Source: Echiichthys vipera
Lineage: Eukaryota; Chordata; Actinopteri; Perciformes; Trachinidae
Length of the DNA: 64,000 nt
Reading direction: 5' to 3'
Assembly: GCA_963691815.1 (NCBI GenBank)
Contig: OY829662.1
Coordinates: 27,580,232-27,644,231, forward strand
Under the pieces are notes generated by a model that saw only the letters and a list, made by a program, of their open reading frames with translations, was not told the origin of the DNA and made no database searches. Position numbers and translations under genes: made by a program. The first letter of the stretch is position 1, and each line of letters begins with the position of its first letter. Shown one piece after another: positions 22,101 through 34,100 of the stretch.

Positions 22101-25100
22101 CAGAATATCAGTAGTATGTATTGAAGTTAGGAAAAAACAGGACAACCTGGGTGTACCTCTGTAGAGAGCGTCCAGTGGTTCAAGTATTCCTCTCTGGAGG
22201 GCAGAGCTTGGATCCTGGATGCAGGAGCGCAAACTCAGTGTGCTCTGTAGGTATGGCGACCGGTGCAGCAGCTCCCTATAGGCCGATATCTTAGGGGCGT
22301 CGCTTAGCATCGCCGCCATGTTGTGGACAAACTCCGGAACCAGACAGGTTTGACAGTTATCAGCTTGACAGAAATGATATGAGACTACCTGCACGGACAG
22401 ACAGAAATAAATGTTTGTATGATTTGTGGATTTTAACAAGACCTTGAGTTTGATGTGTATATCTTTTCCTCTGCCGGGCGAGAAATTTTGTGGGTCATGC
22501 ATCATTGCAAATGAACACGGCTGAACACTGAGACTAAGATGAAATTAAATTTCTTAAATACAATTGTATCCTGTTTTTTTAAATTATGAATTACTATTCA
22601 TAAAAAATAGGACAGTTTTGTGATTTTAATTCATTATATATTTTGTTATGGGGCCAAATAAGCAATCAACCCTGCAAAATAGCCCTAAGTTTCTCTGTAT
22701 ATTTGTTCAGACAATACAGACATTCTGCTCTCAACTAGGACCAATGTCGCAATACAACATTTCCCTGAAATAAAAAAGTAAAACATTTGAAAAGCCTTCA
22801 TCAGTTATAATCTTGCCAAAACCACGCAGAACGATTTCCACACAAACTCAGTGGCCCTCATTTATCAAACAAATGTACGGCAGAAAAACGTGCGTACGAC
22901 TATTTCCTGGCAAACTTCGGCATTTATCAATTTGGACATGAGCGGGAGCTACGATCAAATCTCACGTCAGGTCTGAGATCGTGTACGCAAATTTGAGCCT
23001 GTGTATTTGCGGTGCAGCACAGCAAAATTTGACTGAAAATAATTAACAAACCTCAGCTGTCATTAAGCATTAGCAGTCACATATTAAGAACAGATCAAGA
23101 CGGATTCTTAAAACGAATAAAAAAAAAAAAAATTGTGGTTGGAGCAATTGATTGTACTCATGTGCGTCTGAAGGCAACCATCCATGAATGATTACGCATT
23201 CATCAATCGCAAAAACTACCACTCGATAAATGTACAGGTGATTTGTGAACACACAATTCTTTTATATTTCAAAACAGCTCGGCTCCAGCCCCCCGCGACC
23301 CCGACAGGGACAAGCGGTTAAAGATAAATAAGTGAATGAATAAATGTGTTGGCGCGCGGCTGCAGGAATGCGCACTGCAGAGCCAAAGTCATCTCCTAGG
23401 TAAGTGGCTACCCTCGATAAATTGCATTAAATCAAACAAGGTATCAGATGATTAACATTTTGGTATGGTTCTTCTAGGTGACAAAGGTTATCCTCTAACA
23501 GAATACCTAATAACCCCGCTGGCAAACCCCGCTACAGAGCAGGAGCGCAGGTTTAGCATTGCGCACACGCGCACACGGGTCAAAGTGGAGCGCTGCTTCG
23601 GGTTGACTGCCTCCGTTATTCTATTCCATACAGCGTTTTTATGGGCCCCTTTTATCCCACTCTTAAGACTGCCAAAAAGCACGTCTTTATTTTGCTCCAT
23701 CTCGGATGTCAGGATGATCCAATCCCTGTGTCGGAAAAGTTTCTTTTCTTCCCAGCGTTTCTCCTCTACATGTTTGACTTTAGTGGGCGAGGCCTCCGAA
23801 ACAGGAATATTTAAGGGTGTAACATGTTAATGACGATCGAATTCAGCCGCTGCATTTATCAAGGCCCGCTCAGTTGTACGCTGAGATTGGTCAGATACGA
23901 ATGTTTCATAAATCACACGTCTGTCCTGTCCTACGACCAATTCTGCGCTCAGATCTGCACCCGTTTTAACGCAAGATTGATAAATGAGGGTCAGTGTGAT
24001 TTGCAAATACAAAACACCAGTCACAAACTAATGCATTTTGTTTTGCAAATAAGAAACATACCTTAAACAAATAAATCATGCTTCAGAAACAAATACAGCA
24101 TGTTTTACACAAAGGAAGATATCTCTTCAATTACAAAGAATATCCTCCAAGTACAAACTAGAGGGAAACAAGGGGAAACAGCTAGCCTTGACAAGACGGG
24201 ATTTTATGGGGGGTTATGCACCACCTATACATTTCCGACAGGCTGGTGATGGCAACAGTCTTCTGTTGAAAAAAAGCAAAAGTTTACAGTTATTATTATT
24301 AAAATGTTTTTTTAAAGATTAAAAGTAAAAATACCAGCTCACCTATATTATTACTGATGTATAAACAGCATTTTCAAGGCATACCTGGTCATGGTGAACA
24401 TTTTAAATACTATGGTTGCACAGTTTAGTCTTGACAATGCATCATGTTTTATACACTTATATATTTGACATTTACAGTAAAATCTTAATGATACGCGGTA
24501 AAAATGCTTTGCGCCATACCATTTATTTCCTATGCAGAAGGTGGTAGCGCTCAATGTAGTGGCAGTGCCTAAGGTAGCAGACTGCAGTTTTGCCTCTTTG
24601 TTGCTGCTGACCTTTCAAAAGTGCAACTAGTGAGATAGAAGCTTTGAATGTGTTTCCTAGGCAACCAGAGAGCGACATCAAGCCAGCTAGAAAGAAAAAC
24701 ATATTGTTTGTCCGAGTTTCCCAAACTATTTAAATCACATTAAAGTCGTTTCACACTCTGGGAAGTCATGTGATGCTTGGAGTTTTACAAGCAGTCACAC
24801 CAGGTTTGTGAATAGGCAGTTTACAAGCTAACTCTTGTTTTAATACTAACGTTGATTTAGCTGTTTGTATATGCCTGGCCTTGTAACATCATAAGCGATA
24901 ATGAGCGCAGCAACTTTATTTATTATTGTGGTCCAAAAAAGTAACTGCCCCCAACCTCGCGATGAGGGCAGCTCAAACCACTTATTTTGTGAAGGCCCCT
25001 TTAATTTGCAAAGTAACTAGTAATGGCTCGGATAAATGTAATGGTAGTTCAATATTTCCCCTCTGAAATGTAGTGCAATGTAGAGTTCAAAGTAGTACCT

Positions 25101-28100
25101 AAACTGTACAGTACTTGAGTTAATGTACAGTTACTTTCAATAACTGCTTACTGGTGTGTGATACAGCAGCTCTATATTAAGTCAAGTTAGGGTCCTACCT
25201 GTCCTGCCAGCCTCCTCAGTGCCTCCTCCTGTCTCCTGTTCATCTCTGGAGTCCCTGGACAGCTTCCTCCCCCTCCTTCATCTTCCACTCCTCCTTTTCC
25301 CAGGGAATCGTGGGAGAAAGAAACAGCCTCTACATCTGGAGTGAGGATCCAATGAATAGCAGACCTTTTTACATTCAAATCTCAATAAATGTTAAGTCTC
25401 AAACCATCTTTCTCTTCCTCTGCTGCCTTCTTTACCTTCAACTGTATTTCTACTGCTTGTGTGTATTTTTCCAACACATGATTTAATGTGTTTTTTTCTG
25501 GTGGTTGGCTCGGCTGTGAGTCAGGCTGATTTTATTGGGTTCTGCATGAACTCAGCTGTCATTTACACAATTATTAAGGTTGACTTCATGACTTGAATTC
25601 ACTGGGGGTCCTTTAACAAGCATTTGATATTGGCTCCTGACAACAATTTGGACCACATCTGTCTTTGAACTCGGCCTTCTCTTTGATCACAATTATATAC
25701 CAGGGGCCTTATCCACAAAACCTTTTTTTGGCCGAGAGGAGGTCTAACTTGTTGATTTAGTAACTCTTCAAAATAAGGGGTGTTTCATTCCTAATTTTAG
25801 GACTCCTAACTTTTTAAGATAAGCGTAATTCACAAAGCATTTAAGCTCTAAACATAGCTCCTAAATCTATAAAAACGTAGTCTTTCTCTGGAGGACTCCT
25901 AAGTCACTCAGAGTAAATGAGAAAGGTCCTAACATGGCTGCTGCAGTCAACATTTTGGAGAGATTAAATGATAGTGAGCTTTTAAAAAGGTATCACTAAT
26001 GGAGATGACATGAACGTGGTAGAGTTAGTCAGGAATGACATTGCGTCACTGACCAATAAAAAACGAAAGTTACGCATGTAACTACGGTTCTATGAATCCT
26101 GGATGACCGCCAGAGGCAGTGCTTAACACTGAATATTTTCTGTCATGTGCAGGTCGAGTATTAATATCAACAAAGTCACATGTGATCTCGGATGACCTCC
26201 GGCTCAGGTATAAGTTCCGGTGTCATCCTTGAAATCACTTCCTACAGAATATTCTCGCAGTTCATGAGATTCTGAGTGTCCTGGATTTCTGGCGGTCATC
26301 CAGGATTCATTGAACCATAGTTACATTCGTAACTTTTGTTCTATTTCATCCTTACTGACAGCTAGAGGCAGTCCTTAACACTGGATGACTCATACCAACA
26401 GAGTCACGAGGAATCCAGAATACCCACCTATACGGATGAGTTGGAGGGAGTCTGTTGGAGAACCACCATGGATGGGGGGTAGCCACATTCACATTTTAAT
26501 ATCTGGAGAATGTGCTTGGTGATGCCCATAAGGCCGCGGCACATATGACCTCCAAGGGCACACCTCTAAGGGCGGCCCATATTGTCAAAACACTCCTACT
26601 AGAGTGGCATTTCACCCCAGATGGTAAAGAGAGGCTGCTCAACTCATATGCCGAGGTTATGACGTCCACAATCCAGTGGGACAGGCGTTGCTTGGTCACA
26701 GCATGACCTTTCCTAGGTCCACCGTGACAGATAAAGAGCTTATCGGACAGCCTCATGCCTACAGTAGCGTCTACATAGACTCTAAGGGCCCGCACTGGGC
26801 ACAGCAGTACAGAGTCATCACCCCCCTCACCTAATGGGGGTTCAAATCATGCCAGTTGGATAGGCTGGTTGAGGTGCGGGCACGCCAGCACCTTAGGAAA
26901 AAAATCAGTGTTTGGCCACAAAGTAACGCCAAAGCCATCTGAGTTCCACCTCAAGCATGAATTGCTCACAGACATGGCATGCAGCTCACCTAAACACTTT
27001 GCTGAAGTGATGGCCAGTCGGAAGGAAGTTTTGGCACACAACAACCTCAGCTCTGCCTGTGCCAACGGTTCAAAAGGTGGCAAGCATAGGGCGTCCAACA
27101 CCAGGGGCTGGTCCCATGCAGGAGCTCTAGGGGGCTAGGAGGGAATAATCTCAGTGACCCTTTCAAGAAGAGGAACATCAGCCTGTGGCTTCCCACTGTG
27201 TCTTGTCGTTGATTCTGGCGTCCTGCGATGAAATAGCAGCCACATACACCCTCAGTGTAGAAGGAGACTGATCATCATCTAGGAGCAATTGCAAAAACTT
27301 AAGAATGGTAGGCACAGAGCAGTGCACTGGATCAACATTCTCAACTGAACACCTGTTAGAAAATAGTTTCCACCTGTTCTGATACTGCAGACGGGTAGAG
27401 GGTGCTCTGGCACTCAAAAAGTTCTCCTGACAGGCTCTATGCAATCGCTCAGCAGCGGATTGGGCCCTGCGGTGGCCAAACCCACAGCTGAAGGCGGCAA
27501 TGGTTGGTATGCCAAATCCGACCCCCCAGCTGCGACAAGAGGTCAGTCCTCTCTGAAAGGCGCCAGGGTGTCCCGCAACAAAGTTTGTGGAGCAGGGGAG
27601 ACCAGGTCCTGGCAGGCCAGAATGGGGCCACAAGGAGAAGCCTGTGACCTTGACGAAGCACCCTGAGAAGTGTTTGGAAGATCAGGGGAAGCGATGGGAA
27701 GGCATAGAGAAGGCTGTCCGGCGAAGCATGGGCCAGAGCATCCTTACCCAGAGGGCTGGTTGTCTCCATTAAGGAGAACCAGAGTTGGCAGTGAGCTGAC
27801 TCCTCCGAGGCAAAGAGGTCCACCTCTGCTCTGCTGAAGAGTCCCCAAATGTTGTGCACCACCTCTGGATGAAGCCGCCACTCTCCTGGTGGAGGCCTGC
27901 GACGGGAGAGCAAATCTGCTACCTGATTCCGATCTCCCGGTAAATACACCGCTCGTAGGCTGGTCAGATGAGGGGCTGCCCATGTTAGAAGAGCCTGGGA
28001 CACCTGCAGTAACCGTGCAGACCTGGTGCCCCCTTAATGGTTTATATGAAAAGCCGGCGCAGTTTTGTCCAACCGGAGCACGGTGCACATCCCGTAGCTC

Positions 28101-31100
28101 TAGCAAATTGACATGCTCTGCACAGTCCTGAGCAGACTATTGCCCCTGCACTGTCCTGCTCTGCCACACCGCGCAACATCCGAGGAGGCAGTCATCCGTA
28201 GTGACGAGTTTGCGACAAAATGGAACAGAGCCCATGGGCACACTGGGTGTCAAGTTCAGGCACCCTGACTCGTCCCTCCATGGCAATAGGGCACAAAGGC
28301 ACAGCTGTGACACCCTGAGCCTCCTGTGTCCGTGCCACTTGGCATCCAAATGGAAGCTGTTAATCCAGTCGAGGCGGCAACCAATTTGCTCAAGGAAAAG
28401 GAACTGGCTCTAGGGTAGCAACCTGCCCCCTTGGAAAAGGAAAGATGATGGAGGACAATGTTCACACGTCAAAGCAAGGGCCTGGCCTTTATGGTTACGG
28501 TGTCCAGATCCACACCGATGAAGGCTATGTTCTGTGAGGGGATCAAAGAGCTTTTCTTCCAGTGCACCCTCAGACCTAGCTGAGACACATATGAGAGAAG
28601 GCTAGCTGTGTCCTTGGCGGCCTGAAGCCGGGTCAGCGCACAAATTAACCAATCATCGAGGTATGGCAGGATCTTCAGGGCCTGTGACTGCAGAGGCAAA
28701 AGAGCTGGCGCGATGCACATGGTGAATACTCATGGGAAGAGGGAGTCCCTGAACTGAAAATGACTGCCTTGGAAAGCAAAACGCAGAAACTTCCTGTGAT
28801 GAGGCATTATAGGAAGATGAAAATATGCATCCTTCAAGTCGACTGAGGTGAACCAGTCTCCTTCGGCAACGGCATGAAAGACATCTGCTGTGCGTAACAT
28901 GTGAAATGGCAAGACTTTTAGAAACTTGTTAAGGCCCTTTAGATCGAGGACTGGCCGAAGCCTGCAGCATTTCTTTGTGACCAGGAAGTAAGTTGAATAG
29001 AACCCCCCTGGCTGAAGCAGGGGTCCACAGGCTTGATTGCCCCTTTGGTCAGGAACGCACATAACTCCAGAACTAGGGCTAGGTTTTTGGCCGGGTCGTG
29101 GATATGGCAGGAAGTGCTTGAGCGCTAGGTGCACAGCCCGTAGCTCTAGCACATTAACATGCTCTGTGCAGTCCTAAACAGACCATTGCCCCTGCACTGT
29201 GCTGCTCTGCCACACGGCAGGGGGCCGGCCATTAGAACTGGAGTTTGTAACCCTGGGCGTGTTGAAATCACCCAGGGATCCAAAGTTTGCGAGAAATTTC
29301 CATTTCTGGCCCCCCGGCCTTTACTGGAGGGAAAGCGTGCAGGCTCTCCTGATGGCTGAGGACAGACTGGTAGAGTGATGAGACCCATAGTAGCCCCTGG
29401 GGTGAGAAGGAGGCCAGGGGTGGCCCCTGGAGGCAGATGCCGACTCCAACCATGCCGGGGTCTGGTTGTCATCTGGTGCGATCGGCCTGGACAGTTTGCT
29501 CAAGCGCCTGTAAAGCAGCTGTGCCAAACATATTCCCAGGTTCCACAGGAACCTTGCGAAGGGTCCTCCTACAGCCAGCCAGAGTCCGGCCACAGATATT
29601 CCTCAGAGGGAGGAACGGTGAAGGTGGCAGGGGCCAGAGTGCGTCTGAAAAAAACACTAGCAGGCGCTGGCTCTGCCTGCTGGGGATCCAACTGCAGGCG
29701 AGCCAGGGCTGCACGAATGATGGATCCCATGGAGCCATCTGCCGTCCCCTCCGCAGAGCTCTGAGCGGAGGAACGAGAGCCCGGCAGGACATCTCAATAA
29801 AGAGAATGGCAGAAGCTGCTACAGAAACAATATCCTCCACCGGAAAAAACTCAGGCATGGGTGTTTGCTCGGGTGAAACAGCCGTTTCTGTACCAGCACC
29901 AGAAAGGAGGGACAGGAGGAGAGACTTCATATGAGCTAGCTCTATCACCAACAGATTTACCTTCGAGGACAGCTCGTCAGACCTAGCTGTCTTCCTGGAG
30001 GAAGCACTGGCAGCTTCCATGGCACGCCGCTGGGGACGGGCAGGCAGGGCTGGGGACAACCGCCCTGACAATGTGGAGCCAGCATCGGCCATCAGGCTCT
30101 CCACCTCAGCCAGCCTTGCAGCTCTTACAGTGAGAGTTATGTAACTGCAGTTCATGCAGGCGTCTTCTTAGAGACCCTGCTTCAGGTGGACGAGGCAAAG
30201 ACAAGATGGTCATGGCCATCTTCTGGCTGAAGAGGAGCCATACAGGAACTACAGGCATGCGAGTCTGGCGCCGGTACAGTCACGCCAGGTGAGAGCACTC
30301 TATTATATTATTTCATTTTTATTTTTTATTATTATTAGTTTTTTTTTACCTGCTATAGTGAGAGGGGAGCGACGGCAAACCCCTCCACTGATATGTCAGC
30401 TGTCAATAAAAAGCTAGCATCCTTTTAGGGCAGCCTGAGCGAGAGCACTCCTTTAACCGCTACAGGACATGTAACAACAAAGTAATGTAACAAAAGTTAG
30501 CTTACTTCATTAGCGAAAAAACACCATGAAGTAAGATAACAACGATACAGGCAAGGAGAGGGGAGCGAGAGCGCTCACTTCACTGATATCGTATCAACAT
30601 GTGCTAACTCCTGCTAGCATAATATAAAAAAAAACAATCGATCTTACCAAATGGTGACGGTAGTTAGATTGCTTCATTAGCGAAAAACACCATGAAGTAA
30701 GAAAACAATGATACGGGCAAGGAGAGGGGAGCAAGAGCACTCATTTCACTGATACCGTATCAACATTTGCTAACTCCTGCTAGCATAATACAACAAACCA
30801 ATCAATCTTACCAAATGGTGACGGTAGTCAGCTTGCTTCATTAGCAGAAAACACCATGAAGTAAGAAAACAATGATACAGGCAAGGAGAGGGGAGCGAGG
30901 GCACTCACTTCACTGATACCGTATCAACATTTACTAACTCTAACTCTCTAACTCTCAAACTAATTAAAGAAGTTTGTTCTTCTTTCTTAGTGACAAACGA
31001 GGATCAGGGCATCCATCCCTCCCGGCAAAAAGATAAAACGGCCTATTCAGGATATGTTGCCGTTGCAAGGTACCGACGGGCCAGAAGGGCTGCAGCCTCT

Positions 31101-34100
31101 GTCGTGTCAGAGGCAAAGCAGCGGGTGTGGGAGAAGTTTGAAAAAGTCATGGAGAAGGACTTTCAGGCGGCACTAAGATGCTTCTGGAAAACCATTCGGC
31201 ACCTATGGAGGGGGAAACAGGGAACCGTCCAAGCTGTTTACAGTAAGGACGGGACGCTGGGGATCTCAACTGATGAGGTAATCGGGCGGTGGAAGGAGCA
31301 CTTTGAGGAACTTCTTAATCCGACTAACATGCCCTCTTTTGTAGAGGCAGAGCTGGAGGCTGATGGGGAATCATCGTCAATATCTCTGGTGGAAGTCACT
31401 GAGGTAGTCTAACAACTCCACAGTGGCAAAGCCCCAGGGATTGATGAGATTCATCCCGAAATGCTGAAAGCTTTGGGTTTGTAGTGGCTGTCTTGGTTGA
31501 CACGTCTCTTCAACATTGCATGGAAGTCTGGGACAGTGCCAAGGGAGTGGCAGACCAAGGTGGTGGTTCCCCTGTTTAAAAAGGTGGTTCCCCTGTTTAA
31601 AAAGGGGGACCAGAGAGTGTATGCCAATTACAGGGGTATCACACGCCTCCCTAGTAAAGTCACTCGGGCAAACCAGAAGCCACGGTTGATGGGGGATGTC
31701 CACAGGCTGTTGAGGGTCAAAGACAAGGCCTTCAGAGCTGGAGACGAATCTGGCTTGAGAACAGCAAGAGCCAATCTTTCCCGGGGCATTGGAAAAGCAA
31801 AACAGAATCACACACACAGAATAACATCCCACTTCAACGACAGCAAAAATGCACCGAGCCTATGGCAAGGCATTCAAGGCCGCACCAAAGGATTGCGAAA
31901 ATGACACCTCTCTGCTCAACAACCTGAACAGCTTCTTTGCACACTTCTATGCACAAAACAACACTCGCCCACAGAAAACCCCAACACCTCCCCATGACCA
32001 AACTCTGTGCCTGTCTGCCGCCAGCATAAAGAGGACACTCTCTACTGTCAACGCAACAGGCCCAGACAACATCCCTGGTAGGGTGCTGAAAGACTGTGCA
32101 GAGGAACTGAAGGATCCTTGAGGGAGCCTGGGAGTATGCCCATCCAGTCTACATGTGCTTTGTGGATCTGGAAGAGGCATATGACCGGGTCCCCCAGGAG
32201 TTACTTTGGGAGTTGCTGTGAGTTTGGCCAGAGAATCGGAGCAGCAGGAGCTATATTGCAGTCGCTCTACCGCACCGGAACTGGAAGGCAAAGCTCTCGA
32301 TCTACAGGTCAATCTTTGTTCCTACCCTCACCTATGGTCATGAAAGCTGGGTCATGACCCTAAGAACGAGGTTGCGGGTACAAGCGGCCGAAATGAGTTT
32401 TCTGTGGAGGGTGGCTGGAGTCACCCTTAGAGATAGGGTGAGAAGTTCCGCAATCCGTGAGGAACTCGGAGTTGAGCCGCTGCTCCTTTGCAATGAAAGG
32501 AGCCAGTTGAGGTGGTTCGGGCATCTGGTAAGGATGCTACCTGGGCGCCTCCCTAGGGAGTTGTTCCAGGCACGTCCATCTGGGAGGAGGCCTCGGGGAA
32601 GGCTCAGGACCAGGTCGAGAGATTATATATCCACACTGGCCTGGGAATGCTCGGGATCCCCCAGTTAGAGCTGGTTAATGTGGCCCAGGAAAGAGAAGTT
32701 TGGGGTCCCCTGCTAGAGCTGTTGCCCCCGGGACCCGACCCCGGATAAGCAGTAGAAGATAAGTGAGTGAGTGATACACTGTCCATAAGTAATATGACTG
32801 CTCAATGTACTGTATAAAAACTAATAACACTCTCCAACATGTCACCTCACAAGAACAAGATAGTCATTCTGTAAATAAAGCATGGCGTGGATTTATAGCC
32901 GCGCAGCATGATTTAGTTTTTAATTTTTACTAATAAATTAGGTTGGTACTTGGGAACTTGATTTGTATAAAACTATATATAATGTCTCTCTGCTTACATT
33001 TAGGAATGGTCTGGCTTCTGGAAGCAGTTGGTGACATGCCGCTCCCATGGCAACTGAGAGCCACCAGGCGGGCGATGATAGCCGTTTTGCCAAAGCCCAT
33101 GTTGCCCTTGATCACCACGCCCCGACTGATTGAAGGGTCACTACTGCGAAGACAAGCATCCACTTCCTGGAAGAGCCACTCCCTGCCAGTGAACAACCAA
33201 TCAGAGAGATAGAGACCAGGAACCTCAAAGTTGAGGGGCTTCAGGTTGAGAGAGGGAGTGAAACGAACTGCAGGAAAAGAGGAGAGGAGCAGAGGATTGT
33301 AGTGGTAGTTCTGGTAGTGTTACACATGGGATGTTTGAAAGGCCTATCATTTGTTTGTTTGTTTGTGTTTACCTGTGTGGTCCTGTTCACTACGACTCCC
33401 AGCATTCTGTCTGGGCATTCTGAGGGACGTCCTTTTTGGTGGGATGTGTCTCTGCTGCTCATCCAGATAGGCTAGATCTTCAAGGTGGGCAGAACTAGTG
33501 GCTTGAGAGAGAGAATTGAAGAACTGAAATGAACAAAGTTGTCTATAAATACTCAAGTAGGTAGTAGCATTTGGAGCGTTTTAGTAGCATTACAAGCAGC
33601 GGATAAGCTCTGGGCAGCGAGTTGAACGCATTAAAACGTCTTTTGTAACCACTTATAAATAACACCAAACACATTAAAAGAAAAGATCTCTACATTGGAG
33701 AAACAAAACAACCACTCCATAAAAGCATGGCCCAACACAGGAGAGCTAACTCCTCAGGCCTGAACTCTGCTGTCCACTTACATCTCAAGGAGAAAGCCCA
33801 CTCCTTTGATGACAACAATGTCCACATCCTGGACAGAGAGGACAGATGGTTTGAAAGACGATTAAAAGAAGCTATATATGTAAAAGTGGAGAAACCATAC
33901 CTATACAGAGGAGGAGGTCTGAGACACCACTTATCTCCAATTTATAATGCTGCCCTATCATCTCTTCCCAGGAGATTCAACAATCTAACCTCAATGAACA
34001 ACTGTTCACAAATAGCCTCCTGTGACTCCAACGACTGTCGTTATAACCCAGTAGAGCACTAACGAAGTCTAAACCAACTTCCCACCAACAACTGTCACTC

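Larger units (their letters stand above)
22854..23990 (+). mobile_element. PIF/Harbinger element (second family) with decayed nuclease
   Basis: Inverted ends CCCTCATTTATCAA at 22855-22868 and its complement at 23977-23990, each flanked by TCAGTG (22848-22853 and 23991-23996). The plus strand carries Harbinger nuclease pieces: VVGAIDCTHVRLKATIHE-like at 23137 (IDCTH is the first catalytic Asp motif), then LLGDKGYPLTEYLITPLANP (23468, second Asp box) and ARRFSIAHTRTRVKVERCFG-like (23550, E box in VERCFG). A SINE tail is inserted between the two parts (23281-23345). Frameshifts follow ERCFGL. Confidence 0.85.
26064..30480 (-). mobile_element. DIRS-type tyrosine-recombinase retrotransposon
   Basis: Minus strand, with gag-like (30155-29321), reverse transcriptase (29070-28470), RNase H-like (28110-27750) and tyrosine recombinase (27560-26496) pieces in order. 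The left end has large inverted arms: 26064-26112 and 26290-26338 are near-perfect reverse complements. DIRS elements encode RT, RNase H and a tyrosine recombinase instead of an integrase, and have inverted terminal and complementary internal sequences. Many frameshifts; the copy is dead. The right border is not certain, since tandem repeats begin there. Confidence 0.88.

Noticed and set aside
27439..27666. Plus-strand frames through the 26-30 kb region
   Set aside because: All are antisense shadows of the minus-strand DIRS element.
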